Part shown: in pieces, positions 12,005-25,300 of the stretch
Position numbering within the stretch: the first letter of the stretch is position 1
How the letters are laid out: every line of letters begins with the position of its first letter
Assembly: GCA_035041965.1 (NCBI GenBank)
Contig: JAPYMA010000299.1
Span: forward strand, 144,414 to 208,413
Source: Anisakis pegreffii
Taxonomy: Eukaryota > Nematoda > Chromadorea > Rhabditida > Anisakidae
Direction of reading: 5' to 3'
DNA length: 64,000 bases
Made by a program: the position numbers and the translations under genes
The notes under the pieces: generated by a model
What the model was told of the DNA's origin: nothing
The model's database searches: none
Seen by the model: the letters and a program-made list of their open reading frames with translations, nothing else

Positions 12005-12481
12005 GTAAATTAGCAAAGTATATCAAAAAATGAACAAAATATAATTACAATGAAAGCTCTACAAGAACTGTTATACATAGTTTATAGAAAGTTAAAACGT
12101 AAACAAGGCAACAATATTCGGGAATTATGAAAACGAGTGAAAAATACAACAAATTGAGGAACGTTACTAATCTTCAGTGCTTCAGACGGTGAAAAGAGAT
12201 GTTATACAATATTGGCGACATCCGCGATGCACCATTAAATGCATCAAAAATGTTATACGCTGCAGTAACAACAAAGTTACGGCCGAAAAGTAACAACATG
12301 AACATTACAATAAAAATGTAAACAGTGAGATTTTTAATGTCAATAGAGCTCAAATAAAAATGACTAAAAAATTGAATATTAACAATGAGAGCAGTAATAA
12401 AGTTAACAACAACAACGACAAAACAATGGTGATAACAACAATAAAATTTGATGATCGCGAATGAAAAGTTAAAACCAGAAC
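12005..12481. other. Downstream flank of the syg-2-like gene
   Basis: AT-rich with AAC/AAT-rich stretches from about 12300 to 12450. It lies directly 3' of the syg-2-like stop codon and probably includes its 3' untranslated region. Confidence 0.4.
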
Positions 12482-15400
12482 CTATACTAGATCACCATCA
12501 ATATGCGAATAATCAAGAGGTGTCGTATGCACCCCACCCGGTTGCATAAAAGTGCTCATTATCTGAGAACTAACTGTATTATTATTGGCACCAGCACCAC
12601 CAGGTGCACATCCTCCGACAGTCTGATAGTTTGTTACTATCGGCGATGGAGTGCTATCGATCACTCGTGGTACACGGATCCGTCGTGGCGAGCAGCCTAT
12701 CACAACTTCTTTGCTACGTGTCAGTGTATTCCCCTCCGAATAACCACTAGAATGCGCACCAATTGAGACTTGATCCACTATTGGAGGTTCCTTCAAAACA
12801 GTTGATGAATACTGATGCTTTATTCACTACTTATTTATGTACGTTAGTAAACGAGAAGCACTTCAAGTGATGAAAATAATAAAACCGAGTTTAATAATGA
12901 CAGACGGTAAGGCGGATGCAATATGACAACAAATGTATTAACCGATCGGTTTGGAACTACGAGTTGATGATAAACTCATTCATTAAAGAACGCAGCTGAA
13001 TGAACGCATCAATTGGAAATAAATATTTCGTACAGGAAGTATTTGCATTCGTAAGTATGACATTACTCAACTAAAAATTATAATAGCAAACCCATGTGTG
13101 CATATCTGAATTTGTGGGAAAGCATTAAAAGTTGACAGAAAAGTCATTTATAACTCCCAAGAAAATGTTGGACAATGGAAATAATGTAAAGAATCTTAGT
13201 TACCGGGTAAGACATATTTGCATATGTCGCAGCATCGTTTCGAATTCCATTTTGTGCCATCTTATCTAAAGTAACAGTACCAGTAATAAAAGTTTAAAAA
13301 ATGATGTTAAATCAATAAACCTATAATAGTACAATAACATAGTTTTATTAATAACGTTTAATACAACCAAACACACTCGAATACTGAAATCCTTTCGAAT
13401 AACCGAAGTACATAAAAATTTCTCGCTCTATGGCTGAGGCCAGAGCAGCCAGTATACGTTTTCACAGGATTGTTTTCCTTCTTTAATGCCTACCTATCAC
13501 CTCATCATCATTCTTCTTTCAACAAAAATGAGGGAAAAAAGGAAAGTTAGATGAAAGCGTTGCTCGATCAATGCAGATAACACCGCAACAATTAAAAAAC
13601 AAACGATTGAATCCGTATCCAACAAGACAGTCTGGATCATAAAAACCACTCGCATCCATTTGCTGTTGCACATATCCGTTTGGATTAACCTCCTAAAACT
13701 CAACAGCCTATTAGCAAACATCTGTTTCAAAACCGTCTTCAACAACTGCTCCATTGCATCAGTTCTGACTGAACATTCTGCTCTCGGATAAAATACAACA
13801 AGGCCAATTTCCAAACATTCCTCAGTATTCACAAATCAACAATTAAGCCGATTACAATGTACAAGAAAAATCACGCAAAGATGAGAATGTCATTTTCGGA
13901 GGCAGGCTTGCACGCAGAATCCGGATATGAACTTTTCACCTTTTTTTTCACCCCTTTTTTCAGGTTTTTTTTTGCAAATACGGGGCCCATACACATGAAT
14001 TTTGGCAAAAAGTTAACATTTCATTCTCGTACAAGCTGAAGAATATGCCAATTATTCCCATTAACATACGCAGAAGCCTAAATTGGAATCAGCTTTTCCC
14101 TATCACCTATGGCCGTGGTGCTGTTTAAGGGGATGTTCCTTGGAGCACACATGATACTCATAACCAACAGATCATGCGTACATTCAAATCATTTGCCAGT
14201 GGCGTAGCCAGGATTTCGTCCATAGAGAGGGGGAGGCGGAGAACTGCAAATGATCTGATCCAAGAAATAGCTAAATTTTGAGTCGTTTCTATCATCTATG
14301 TTTACTACTTCGCCCCTCTTCTATTCCCTTTTTTCCGTCCTTCACATGGGAAGAGAGTGACCCCTGCGCCTCTCTCTCCCCCCCTCCCCCCTTCTTGGGC
14401 ACGCCGCTTTCGCTCGCTTTAGTTATCTGCACTTCATCTACTAACTTCTGCATTCCTTCAGCTGTTCTACATCCGTTCACTATTCTCTTCATTATTTTTG
14501 GGGCTTTAACAAAGTGAACGTTCCTAAGCTTACTGAACTCTTCAATGATCTGGGAGAAATAGTGCTCACATGTCAATTTGGTACTTTGCGTGTTTGATTT
14601 TTGTAGAAAACCGGTAGCGAGAGAAGAAATCTGATCGCACACTTCGATTCTACACGTCTGACTATATACAACAAACACATTAAATTCTTCAGCTTCCGTG
14701 AAGATGAAAAGTCTGACTTTTCAAAGCACTGCAATGCATGCTTTCTAGCCATTTTCGGGGCATTTGCAAAAGAATTGTAAACGCTGATGAGATCAGACAT
14801 TCATTTCCAGTATCTACTTGCAAAATCGCTATGAGAATGACGATGGGTGACTACTGCATATTCGGCTCCTAACATGAAATTTATAACAGTGAGACGAAGC
14901 AACAACTGCTATCGAGACACCTTTGAACAGAGCGCACTTTCGTTCGCGCAATGATGAGTTTGTTGGACGGCTAATACTTACAAAGACGCACTTTAAAATG
15001 ATCCATCAAATCGCTCATCGATGCAATGAATTCCAAAAACAACAATTTCAATTAAAAGTTTGCAACAGTGCGATTCGGATCATGAGAAATTTCCTTCTAT
15101 CTCTTAATACATCAGCGGTTCTGCTACCATTTTCTCCGTTCAAAAACAACAAATCACAGATGATAACAGAATAAATAAGTTTAAAGAAATAAATGACAAA
15201 ATATGAAGAGAACTATGTGATGAGTTGAGGTATAACTAAAAATAACGGCGGGACAGGAGGGGATAGGATCGCCTAAACATACAATCATGGTGCGTACGCT
15301 TTGGTCGTCTTCAGAAGGTTGTTCATAGGCAAGCTCACTGCGATTCGTATTTGCTGAGTCCGGTCGATAGATACCATCTGTATTCGTTAGTGCACCATAC

Positions 15401-18400
15401 ATTTGTACTGGCCTAACGTCGCCACCCGCATTGTTCGTTTTGCGTACCATTTCCGTTTTTTCTGGTAATGTATGAGTGTAACTTATTGCTATGAATATAA
15501 ATCAATGATACTCACACAGCAATCAAATTCAATACCTTGCAATTTCTTTCTTCGTTGATGACGTTGCATATAGCATAACAATAAGCAGTTGATGACAAGC
15601 AGTAATGCACCACCAATACAGAACGTAATCATCAGTGATCGTGGAAATGCATCCTTCTAAAATCAGATCCGAGTTTAAACTAATCATTTAAAACTTTCAA
15701 AGTTAGTGGCTGCATTCAGAGCGTCTGACGATAACCGCAAACAAAATGCATATCATGTGCACATTTCTTCTATGGTGGGATGGAAAGAAGGAACTGAGAA
15801 CATTTGGTAACGAGAGCATCACATGGTTCCTATAAACAATATAGGGATCTTCTTTCACAGAAATATTCTGATACAAACAAAAAAAAAGAACGTTACTGCC
15901 GTCTGAATGGAAACAATTAAACGTCGTAGCTATGAAATAGTCTAAACAGACAAAATTCATAGCAAGGATAATGAAACCGATCAATAAAACGTCTAAAGAC
16001 ATCATTTTTTATTCGGGTTTTTTCGAACCTCCACTTCAAGCATTAATCAATATCAGACCTTCTGACTCACAGCTGATATAATAACACCATTCTCATCTCT
16101 TGTGTAGACTGATAATGATGGACGCGAATAATCTGATGTCAACCCACGCGCATTCACGGCTCGAACTGCCACTTCATAAAGCTGTGCCGGTTTCAAACCT
16201 TTCACTTTAACTTTCTGCAATGTACCCATCATCAAAAACATGAAGTAACACTTCTATCCATAAAAATTATCGATATGAAAAAAATGCTTTTATAATACTT
16301 AAATGTGACAACAACAGAAAAAATTGAGTGGGGGGAAGCCTTGTTCATTCAAGAAACGATTCAAAAATGTCCAAATGAAGAAGCAAACGAACCGGATAGG
16401 TTGAATTGATCGTGTGATAAACATTTTCGCTAGGCATTTGATATCGAAGTTGATATATCTGATCAGAACCACCATCAAAACCAGGAAGCCACACAAATGA
16501 AAGTGATGACCGAGTTGAATTCGAGAGACGTAAATCAATGGGTACATCTGGTGGAGATGGTGGACCAACTCTAATATGCACTTCATCCTCACCTAACCGA
16601 TTCATTGCTACACACTTTATCGATCGTTGATAATCCAGCTGATCTAATCCGGATATCCACAAAACACTCTGCAATATCATTTATGACTGTTCGGAACATA
16701 ATTAAAATTCGTAATCGGTGACTGAAAACAAACAACCGGCAGGTTCCCTTGCTTTAGTACAAATCAGAGACAGCATACCTCAAATGTGGAGTGATCAAGT
16801 TGCGTTTCATAGAATGAGTATTTAGTATTATTGTAACGAATTGTTCCAGAATTTCCTTGAATACTCCAATGGAAAGTGGCATCAGGTACTGCGTGAGCTC
16901 TACACCTGAGACGTGCACGACCGCCTAATGGACCAGCGGCCCGCAGTAACGATGCGCGTCGTGTTATTGAAGGTGCTCGACTCACCAACAAATACGCATT
17001 TGTACGGTTCGGCTGAATATCAACACTGCTGAATTCAATGAACTATGTCTACCGCTCATGTTCATTTTCCAGGAACGATTCTGCTTCGATAATTAAAACT
17101 ATTTTGTCATATTACGCATTCTTAAACGCTACAAGAATTGTGTTTGAAATTTACAGTAGTAATAATGCTCTAAATCAGTTCCTCCACAATGAATAAAATG
17201 TAGTTTCATGAGCGCTTTCAACCAGAAAAGAAAAAAGCTAAAAAAATTTATTCTTGAATTTGACTGGTCAGCTTCAAATTCTGTCTCATTATCATCAGCG
17301 ACGTTTCATGAAAGTATTTACCATTCCAACACCATTATCCGCTAGACACGTATAAGCACCGCTGGTTTCTTGCGATGCATTCAACCTGAGGACAGCTCTT
17401 GTTTGCCCATCAAAAGAAACCGTATCGATAACTTTATCATTCCGAAGCCATTTCACCATTCCACTGATACGAGGTACTCCATCAACTTCACACTCCATAA
17501 CCACCTCTTCTCCAGCGGCCGCCATAACAGGTGATGTTATATGTGTTATGCGTGCCGCATCTTAACCAATACTTTGTAGTAAACTTTAAGTATCTGTGCC
17601 AGCAGAAAAAGTGTAGTAAAAAATATTATTCATAAAAATTACAATGAACTGAACTTACATTTGACAGTGAGACGCAATGAGACATTCACCGTTCCAATAC
17701 TATTCACGGCTATCAATGTGTACAGACCACTATCAAATCCACTCACCGATCTACCAGATAGCATTGGACCGGAAAACTAGTTTCAGTCATTTAAGGAAAA
17801 ACCTTTTGAAACTGATGAAAACTACAATTAAAAATGGCATAAATTCATTTAAACAACATCTTATGTGTTCACCTCTCGCAAAAATTGCACCCTCAGTTTT
17901 GTCGAAGGGAACGCCATTTTTTCGCCATCGCCAAGAAGCAACTGGTGGATTTGCTCGAACCGTGAGATTTTCTTTGAATGAATCACCTTCATCAACTACA
18001 ATCGTTATTGGTCCATCAACTGTCATTTGTGGAGCATCTGAAAATCACATGTAAACATTTTCGTACACCATACTGATCGATCACATGCTAATGAACTGAA
18101 ACATCTTGCAAATGACAACTAAACGATGAGAAAATGCTTGAATGAAGTCAAATTCGAATTCGAATAGCATCACGATTTCTTCTTTCTTAGCTTTCATCTG
18201 CAGTCAAAATCAAAAAAACCAAAGAAAGTGATAGAAAATGAATCGTTGCTGAATGAACTGACATAATATATTCAGCGGAAATGATGTGACTTTCTGATCA
18301 CTCCACAACGGGTGCGACGCAATACACTTCACATCCGTACCATCCATATCGATTGATGGTGTAAATACAAGAACATTTTCAACCTCGAATCCATCGTACT

Positions 18401-18853
18401 CACGACTTCTAAAATACTCTATTTGAGGATGAAAAAAATTTTTTTTAGAATTCAGCGTTCACAGCATAAATTAGTTATCGTGGAACCATTCGACGAAAAC
18501 CAATCAATTTTGGCCTCGTTTCCAATTACCTCTGCTAAATGCAACTGCTCTTTTTATCAAGAAAAACAAATGAATGATAACGTAAACAAACGAAATTGCC
18601 CTGGTTCCAAGATGACGTTTTTTGAATGAAAAAAAAATGAACGAAGCATCATTAAGGGACTAATCAACGAACGTTTTATTATGTTTATTTTTGCCATGTA
18701 ATGTCGACGGATGATCATCATTCGAGAACTGCCAACTGATTTCAGCGGCAGGATTCGACGACGGCACAACGCAAACCAACTGACTCGATTCACCAGCAAT
18801 CATCTGCCTACGCGTACGATCATCTGCACGAACAACAACACGTCGTGGAGCAA
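12482..18853 (-). CDS. syg-2: Nephrin/SYG-2-like Ig-superfamily receptor, C-terminal part
   Basis: A type I membrane adhesion receptor. In C. elegans, SYG-2 pairs with SYG-1 to set synapse position. Minus-strand exons: 18853-18669 (end uncertain), 18408-18263, 18037-17873, 17776-17659, 17560-17322, 17012-16779, 16668-16393, 16214-16071 (or 16059), 15656-15536, 15461-15283, 13692-13605, 13265-13204 and 12811-12482. They encode four Ig domains. The first has the nephrin signature CIASHPLW and [17 protein letters not shown]; the second has [10 protein letters not shown]; the third has [12 protein letters not shown] fibronectin III domain (about 16600-16071) follows, then a transmembrane helix ([21 protein letters not shown]) with a basic stop-transfer RHQRRRKK. 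The cytoplasmic tail has [14 protein letters not shown] and GFYDPD, and ends DGDLV, which fits a class III PDZ ligand. Most junctions are in phase; the 17873/17776 junction is off by one base. The gene is open at its 5' side. Confidence 0.85.
14197..14408. mobile_element. Inverted termini of a small DNA transposon-like insertion
   Basis: AGTGGCGTAGCCAGGATTT at 14197 is a common terminus type of DNA transposons and is followed by a GGGGGAGG run. The opposite-strand mate, AGCGGCGTGCCCAAGAAGG, ends near 14408 and also leads into a long G run. The internal DNA is short and non-coding. No clear target-site duplication was seen, so the exact ends are uncertain. Confidence 0.45.
14292..14800 (-). 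pseudogene. Frameshifted coding relic of unknown family
   Basis: Two overlapping minus-strand frames read as one protein broken by a frameshift near 14695. They run from [19 protein letters not shown] through FSSS to [19 protein letters not shown], and on to [20 protein letters not shown]. The second frame then runs into the G-rich transposon terminus (a Gly-rich artefact). The composition is that of a real protein, possibly transposon-borne. I do not recognise the family. It lies in an intron of the syg-2-like gene, on the same strand. Confidence 0.4.
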
Positions 18854-19049
18854 CTGCAATACTTCTTTGTTATACGAAAAAATTCACGCTAAGGAAGTGA
18901 AGTGCGTGCGATAAACGAAAATTTTTGAAGAACGACAAAAGGTGCGATGTTTGAGCAAAATGCAATTAACAAATTAATTATAGGTGATGATTAGATATCC
19001 TTTGAAACATCCATATGAACAATAGTAATTGATAATAATTATGTAAGAT

Positions 19050-19107
19050 GTTAACAATAATAATAATATTATTATTATTAATAATAATATTAATGATAAT
19101 AATGCTC
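19050..19107. repeat. AAT/ATT palindromic microsatellite
   Basis: (AAT)n followed directly by (ATT)n and (AAT)n again, giving a self-complementary tract. Confidence 0.8.
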
Positions 19108-20404
19108 CGTGAATATGTACATCGTCCGTATGACTAAATATCGAGTTTCCATTGTCTGTAGAATGATTTGTTCAAAACACCAAATGCACTTCTTCATTTG
19201 ATTTGTTGTACTTATTATTTCATTCATTTGATTTATACCACATATTATTTCACAAAGTTTATCCACAAATGCGTACCTTCATGCTATATATTTTCCCTTC
19301 TCCATCATTTCATCTATCAGCGTTTTCGAATGCGAAACGTCAAAAATCGGATAGGTTTAGGCAGTGATCGAGATTGCAGTTTGAATTTTGTATGCATAAG
19401 GAGAAATGTTTTCGAACAAAAGCAGTAATCAGCATACATCGGCGTGAAACGGTTGCTGAGAATTTCGCATAGATATAAGATGAGGTTTGTTTTTAGAGAA
19501 GCTGCCTGTGACAATTATTGTGAGGAGAGACATCTGTAAACTGTTAAGAGCAGAGAAATGGTAAACATTTAAAATGCATGAACACGTCAAGTCCTGGACG
19601 TGTACTCTTAAATTATATTCATTCAACAAATAGAAACGATGCTCATGAAAGGATTTCAAATTCTTGGTTAAATGTTGGATAAAAGCAAATGTGATCGTAA
19701 AAGCGTGCTTACGATTATTTTCCAACCACACCCTCATCTTCATGACCTGTCTATGTTTCGAAGGAAATGCTGGAATTTTGACTGAATTCATCCTAAGGAA
19801 TTCCTCTGCTCATTTTCATTGTGTTAGGTTGCGTTTTTAAAGCTACCCATCCATCATATTACTGATGGCAGTCCTTCAAACGGAGTGCACTGCTCACCGA
19901 GGATGGTGCGAGATATCGAGAAACAAAACGCGAACGTTCAACCATTTTATATTCAATGATTTTCAACAATATTTACTTGAAAGACGCCGACTCACGATGA
20001 GGTTACATTATGAAATGATCGTCGTTGGTTGGCAATGTGCTAAATCAAAGGTAGTGTATAAATGACGTCGTCGGCTGCAGTTGAATTTAGGATTATGCGC
20101 GAACACAATAAAGACATCATGCGTGATAATTATGCAAAGTGATGATGTTGTGTAGGTGTTAATGATGAAACTCATGTAAATTAGTTCGAAACATGCTAAA
20201 TCTGGGAATATGCTGTCGTATGAAATGATGATTGAACGATTCATTAACGAATGAATATCTTCAAACACTCATCACTTCATTTATGTTACGTGAAGAAGTG
20301 AGTGTTGAGGCAATGCATTGATTACGTACGATGAATAGCAAACGGTACTTTGTCCTTTTTAAAGGTACTAATAGTTGCAGCAAGAGCATATGATATGATA
20401 TGGT

Positions 20405-20406
<2 letters not shown>

Positions 20407-20470
<64 letters not shown>
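20407..20470. repeat. (GT)n microsatellite
   Basis: About 32 uninterrupted GT units, followed by ATGTATGTAT. Confidence 0.95.
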
Positions 20471-20480
<10 letters not shown>

Positions 20481-21869
20481 AGAATTTGCTCGTAACTATC
20501 ATTTGTCTTATCAGATTTATCTCATTCAGCTAAACTCACTTCAATACACTGACCTCATTCGTACCTCATTCGTTTATTCATTGTATCATTCTGAACGGCA
20601 ATCATCCATCATAATGAATTGATTCGTTGTATCATTGTCATTATCTTATTACTCTGATACGAATTCAACCATCACCGAATGAAGTAGCTGTTGAACGTTT
20701 CATGAGAGGATATTTTTTGAGATGTAAATTCGCAGATGATGCTGTTCCATTATTTGCACCTTTGCTTCCTGTCTCGTTGATCGATCTTCGCCCATTGATC
20801 ATTGGCTATCGCTAAAATCCAATTCTGATGATCACTCTTTGAAAACCTCATTTAATTCTCTATCTGTCATTTATTGCATCAGTCCAATAGTATTTAGCAG
20901 CCGTCGAACTATTTTTGTGAAACACTGAGGATTGGGCGTATTCGTTGAAAGGATATGCGGATAAGCATTGCTAAATTCTTTATGTTGTTGCGAGTGTTCA
21001 GAAAAAAACCTCTGTTGCATCATTTCATGCAGTTAAATAAATTATCATTTCATGTAAATATTTTGAATGATCTTTCCTTTGTAAAACACGATGCTAGAGA
21101 AGACATTTTTCTTATTCCTAAGAGCCATCCTGACAAAACTGCGTGCTTTTATCGTTTTAGAAATAATATTATGATATTTCGTTTTGAAATTGCATTTGAA
21201 AACAGTTTTTCCTCTGCTCATTATCACCTTCAGTTGTTCTTCTCATTCATTGCTAGCACTGCCAGTATAGGGATGCATTATAGTGAGTGTTATTGCTTAT
21301 TACTGAAGCAAAAAATGACTGTTTAGGATACCTTAAAAATAACTCATGGTCTTTATTATAATTTATTTGTCGTTCATATCGATTATGTTCCTCCCCGTCA
21401 AGCCTGGTTAGTACAACAGTGAACATTCTGGTCTGTAGAAAACAGATCAACAGGGAATTTATATAGGGCGATTGACAGAAGAGAGCAATTTGAAAAATTT
21501 ATGGCGAATGCTAAAACTGGTTCACTTTTTTATCGAGTCAGCCTTGTTCTAATGGATGAGTTCGAAAATTTTTCGTTTCTTCAATTGAGATGATGCACAA
21601 ACTTGATTCTTAGTTGATACATCAGCTTTCGAAAAATTCAAGTACTTGTTTAGTTGAAATCGTCATGTTCTCACTTCTTAAAAGTTGAAATGATATGAAC
21701 ATCTTCTCAACTGTCATTTAATTGAGGTTCTTCGAGCTTGGCCACCGCCAACACTCATTAATTTAATGGGCAAAATATTTAAAAAAATTTCAACTATAGA
21801 ATCAGTTTGAACGAAAGAATGATAAATTGCAGACGAAAAGAGCAAGGGTTATTTCTGAAGAAGATTAGT

Positions 21870-22000
21870 AGGTCTCGTCGATTTCATCCCAAGTTTAAAA
21901 TTCGAAATTTAAGAACTATTATCTTGAATTTCGAAAACAAAATTCGAAATGTTGAAAATTCCTCAATCCAAGGTCGAAATAATTCGAGACCAAAATTCCT
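21870..22000. repeat. Degenerate AAATTCGAAAT repeats
   Basis: Repeated variants of AAATTCGAAATT and its near-palindrome over about 130 bp; low complexity, non-coding. Confidence 0.5.
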
Positions 22001-22164
22001 AATTATTCCAAATTATTTCAGTTTATTTATTGAGTTCAACCATACAAAATCACATTGAAACAACTGAAAATATTATGCATATAGGATAGAATTTGTTTCA
22101 GATTCACTTTTTGACAAAGCTAGATCAATATTTCACCAGCTTTTGCATCGAATCCAATAAAATC

Positions 22165-22385
22165 GTTCTCGTTGAGTTTGGCCTCAGGCTGAGATTCACC
22201 ACGTCTTCAGGTCGAGATTTACTCTAAACTCATGGAAGGGTGCTTGAGCTGAGGCTCATTTTTGAGCGCAGCTCGAAGCTCATCCCAAAATTAGGTTGAA
22301 GCTTACAACTGGGCATAGGCTGAGACTCTCTCCGGGAATTGAACTGAAGCTCATTATGGAACTCAGGCTGAGGATTTCTACTCAC
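22165..22385. repeat. Degenerate GCTGAGGCTCA-type tandem repeat
   Basis: Many short variants of GCTGAGGCTCAT / GAGCTGAAGCTCAT in a row (for example near 22250, 22310, 22340 and 22368). The unit of about 15-25 bp is heavily diverged. The minus-strand reading frame here is a by-product of the repeat. Confidence 0.6.
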
Positions 22386-25300
22386 GGTGACACATACTTC
22401 GGGTGTTCCAAATTCCAGTCGCATATTCATCTGGTTTCGTGTTGAAATTTTGAAGTGTAGAAATGATTCTTTCAATTTTTCATTCCAAATTTGAAATTCT
22501 GAACTTTTGCGAATATCGTGCGGACTTCCGATTTCAGAAGTTAATTTCCGATTTCGATTTCACTCGAAATCCGGAATGATTCCAAAGTTGCGATGAATCT
22601 TAGGTAGTAATAGCGTTAGTAGGTGTCATGTCTAGAGAGAATTAGGTGAATGCTAAAGGCGAAGTGCTGAGAGCTACTAAATGGTTTCATTCATCGATTG
22701 GCTAGTGAACAGTGGACGGCCGCACAAGCCGTAGACGAAGATGATGATGCTTCATCAGTTGTCTTCTTGCTTCGAAACAGCAGCATTGCATTCTTCATCC
22801 TTCAGTTATCCTCTCTCATCTCACATCACATCTTAAATACCCACCTATATTACTCATATGCTATCGTTCTTCAAACTAATCATTCCACGATATCATCAAA
22901 AACTGTGTTTGTAAATGCCTTTTAATTTTTGCTTTATCGAAATACTAGTGTTATTTGAGTGTAATGCTACTCATTTCATCTTCATTATCAATCGATTTTC
23001 TTTCATATATTTCTTGTATTATTAAACCAATATCTACTATCGCCTCAAGTTTTTAATGATCGTATGCATTTGTTACTTGATGAAATATAAAAACACTCGT
23101 TTTACGAATTGCTCACTTTACTCTATTAATGTGAGATTTTCGGGTGGATAAAATTGATATTTTATCAGTTTATTCGTTATCATTATTAATTCGTGTTCAA
23201 GCATCAGTGATGAGTGTTATCCTCCTTTCAGTTATAATTTCTAGTTTCTGTGTTGACATCGTATATTGAGTGCTGAAAGGAAACACTTCTGGTGGTGTTT
23301 TTGGGTATGTATTATTTTTACTCATTGTGACTAGCCGTCTGCTAAACGATTATATTCACTCAATGGTGTTCAATTTTCATTTGCGTGGCAACATTCCTAA
23401 ACTTGATCTAATCAGATCTCATAATCTAGCTTGTTCTTTCTTCGAAACCGCGAACACTGAATTGTCTGGAATTACCTTCACCAACTAGCATAGCCACATC
23501 ATTATTTCTAAGTTGGAGTTCACATTCTTATTAGACGATGTTGTTACATTGTCAGTCTGTAATACATTTATGTGCATCGTTTATCATTTATTTTATAAAC
23601 TGGGGACCGTAGTAAGAAATTGCGCAATTTTTTTGGCCATCTCTGAAATTTACGATCCTCAATGAGAACTTTTTGTTTTGCCAGTTCGTTTCCAATTTAT
23701 TGCTCGAAGCGAAGAAACATTTTGCTGTTTGACTGGTATTGAAAGCGTCAGTAAGATTGCTGACTGTGGGTGATCATGCAGTATTGGCTCATTTAAATTC
23801 TCATTAAACTCTTAAGAGGCCAGAATCGACGACCACTGATAGGTATTCTTAATCTGTTTGGGTGTAACGTAATTGAGGATAGGCAGCAAACCGGATTTTG
23901 CTCTTTGTAGGTGAATAAATTCTAGTATATCCTTTTTTTCGAATAATGAAACTGAGATGGTTAAACTCAACTGTATCTTTTGACGTCTTGATCACAAAAT
24001 GTCAATGAAGGTTTTTTTCACGAAATCTTTTTGACTGTTTAGTGATTATTTTCAAATTCCTTCATGGGCCTTCTGGTTGAAGTGAATGTACGGAAACTGC
24101 ACTGAAACTTCAAATACGATGATCTGAAGGATGATGTGAATGAGCCTAGTTTCTGACAGCAAGAATAGGCTGTAATAACCTCATCTACCATTCGCATGTC
24201 GTCTGATTATGAGGAGTGCCTGTTTGGAATATACATTCACTATAATTTTCTCATCGTTCTCTTTATTCTAAGTTATAGATGGCTCTTGTAAACTCGCTGT
24301 TTTTCACGGCGGCAATTAATAAAAATTTAGCAGACACTCGTTTATTGCATCCGTAGTAATAGTTACTTTCCACTGCTAGTTTTTCGGAGTTCATTTTTAA
24401 TATTTCAAAAAATTACAGATTTCGCGCTCTTTTTGATTATGATGTCAGAAGTAAGAATTTGTTGCATGAATAATTTTAATTTGTTAGTTATTTATATAAA
24501 TTGTTTGTTCGTATTAGGAGAAGAGAATAAGGAGAAAACTGCACTAATGAATTGAATCGATCTGTGATCAATCTCGTCTCATGCAAAACAACCTGGTTCA
24601 ATCAACTCATTGTAACTGCTTTAAACAAGCGAAGTCTTAAACTCTCATTTTAAGGTGCTCATTTCATCATTTGAATGAATCACACTACGCTCGTAACGAG
24701 CCATTTCAACTAAAACAACAGTTTTCAAATGGAACATACTTCCAGTTGGTTGTTGTTAACTGCGAATCTTTGATCAAACGAAAACGTACGCAATTAAATA
24801 TTTCAAGTTACTTTTTCAAAGAATAATGAAGAGCCTCATTTAATTGAGATGCGAGTATTGCTAGAATTGTTTGGTGTTCTCGAACTTTTGCTACTCAAAA
24901 TAAATAGCGATTTTGATTTGTAACAACAGTCTCGATGCGCTTGCTTTCAGACTTCAGTGGAAAAAGTCAGTGAATCCAAACTGATAACATGAAGTTTAGT
25001 TTTTTGACGCGATAAAGAGCAACGCATCGAAAATGCATTCCATTACAGTCCGAACGATTCAAATCAAATTACTTTTTCATAAAGTTTGGTTAAGTTTAAA
25101 TTAATTCGTTGCGCAGGAGTTATTGACCATTGAACTTGTGCGACTGACTTCTTGAAAATTTTGAAATTCCTGATTCATAAACATCCTTTTTGATTTTCGG
25201 CCGATTGAATTGCTGATAATGACTCAAAGATATACTTTTTGAAAATCAACCTGATTTTTTTCTAGACCTACTTTCGCTCTTTCAAGATATATAAGCGATG

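Larger units (their letters stand above)
13606..15282. other. Large intron of the syg-2-like gene with transposon-like relics
   Basis: The region between tail exons 15461-15283 and 13692-13605 holds a poly-T/C tract (13935-13975), a pair of G-rich transposon-like termini (14197-14408) and a frameshifted minus-strand coding relic (14292-14800). No functional exon was seen between them. Confidence 0.5.

Noticed and set aside
13497..13832. A 111-codon minus-strand frame resembling the C-terminus of a copper-dependent monooxygenase ([13 protein letters not shown]...).
   Set aside because: Another minus-strand frame of the same DNA contains a syg-2-like exon (13692-13605) with good splice sites and perfect phase. 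The monooxygenase-like frame has no acceptor and no other conserved part.
19429..19791. A 120-codon minus-strand frame upstream of the syg-2-like gene, considered as a missing Ig exon.
   Set aside because: It lacks the Cys/Trp/Cys Ig pattern and has no convincing splice sites.
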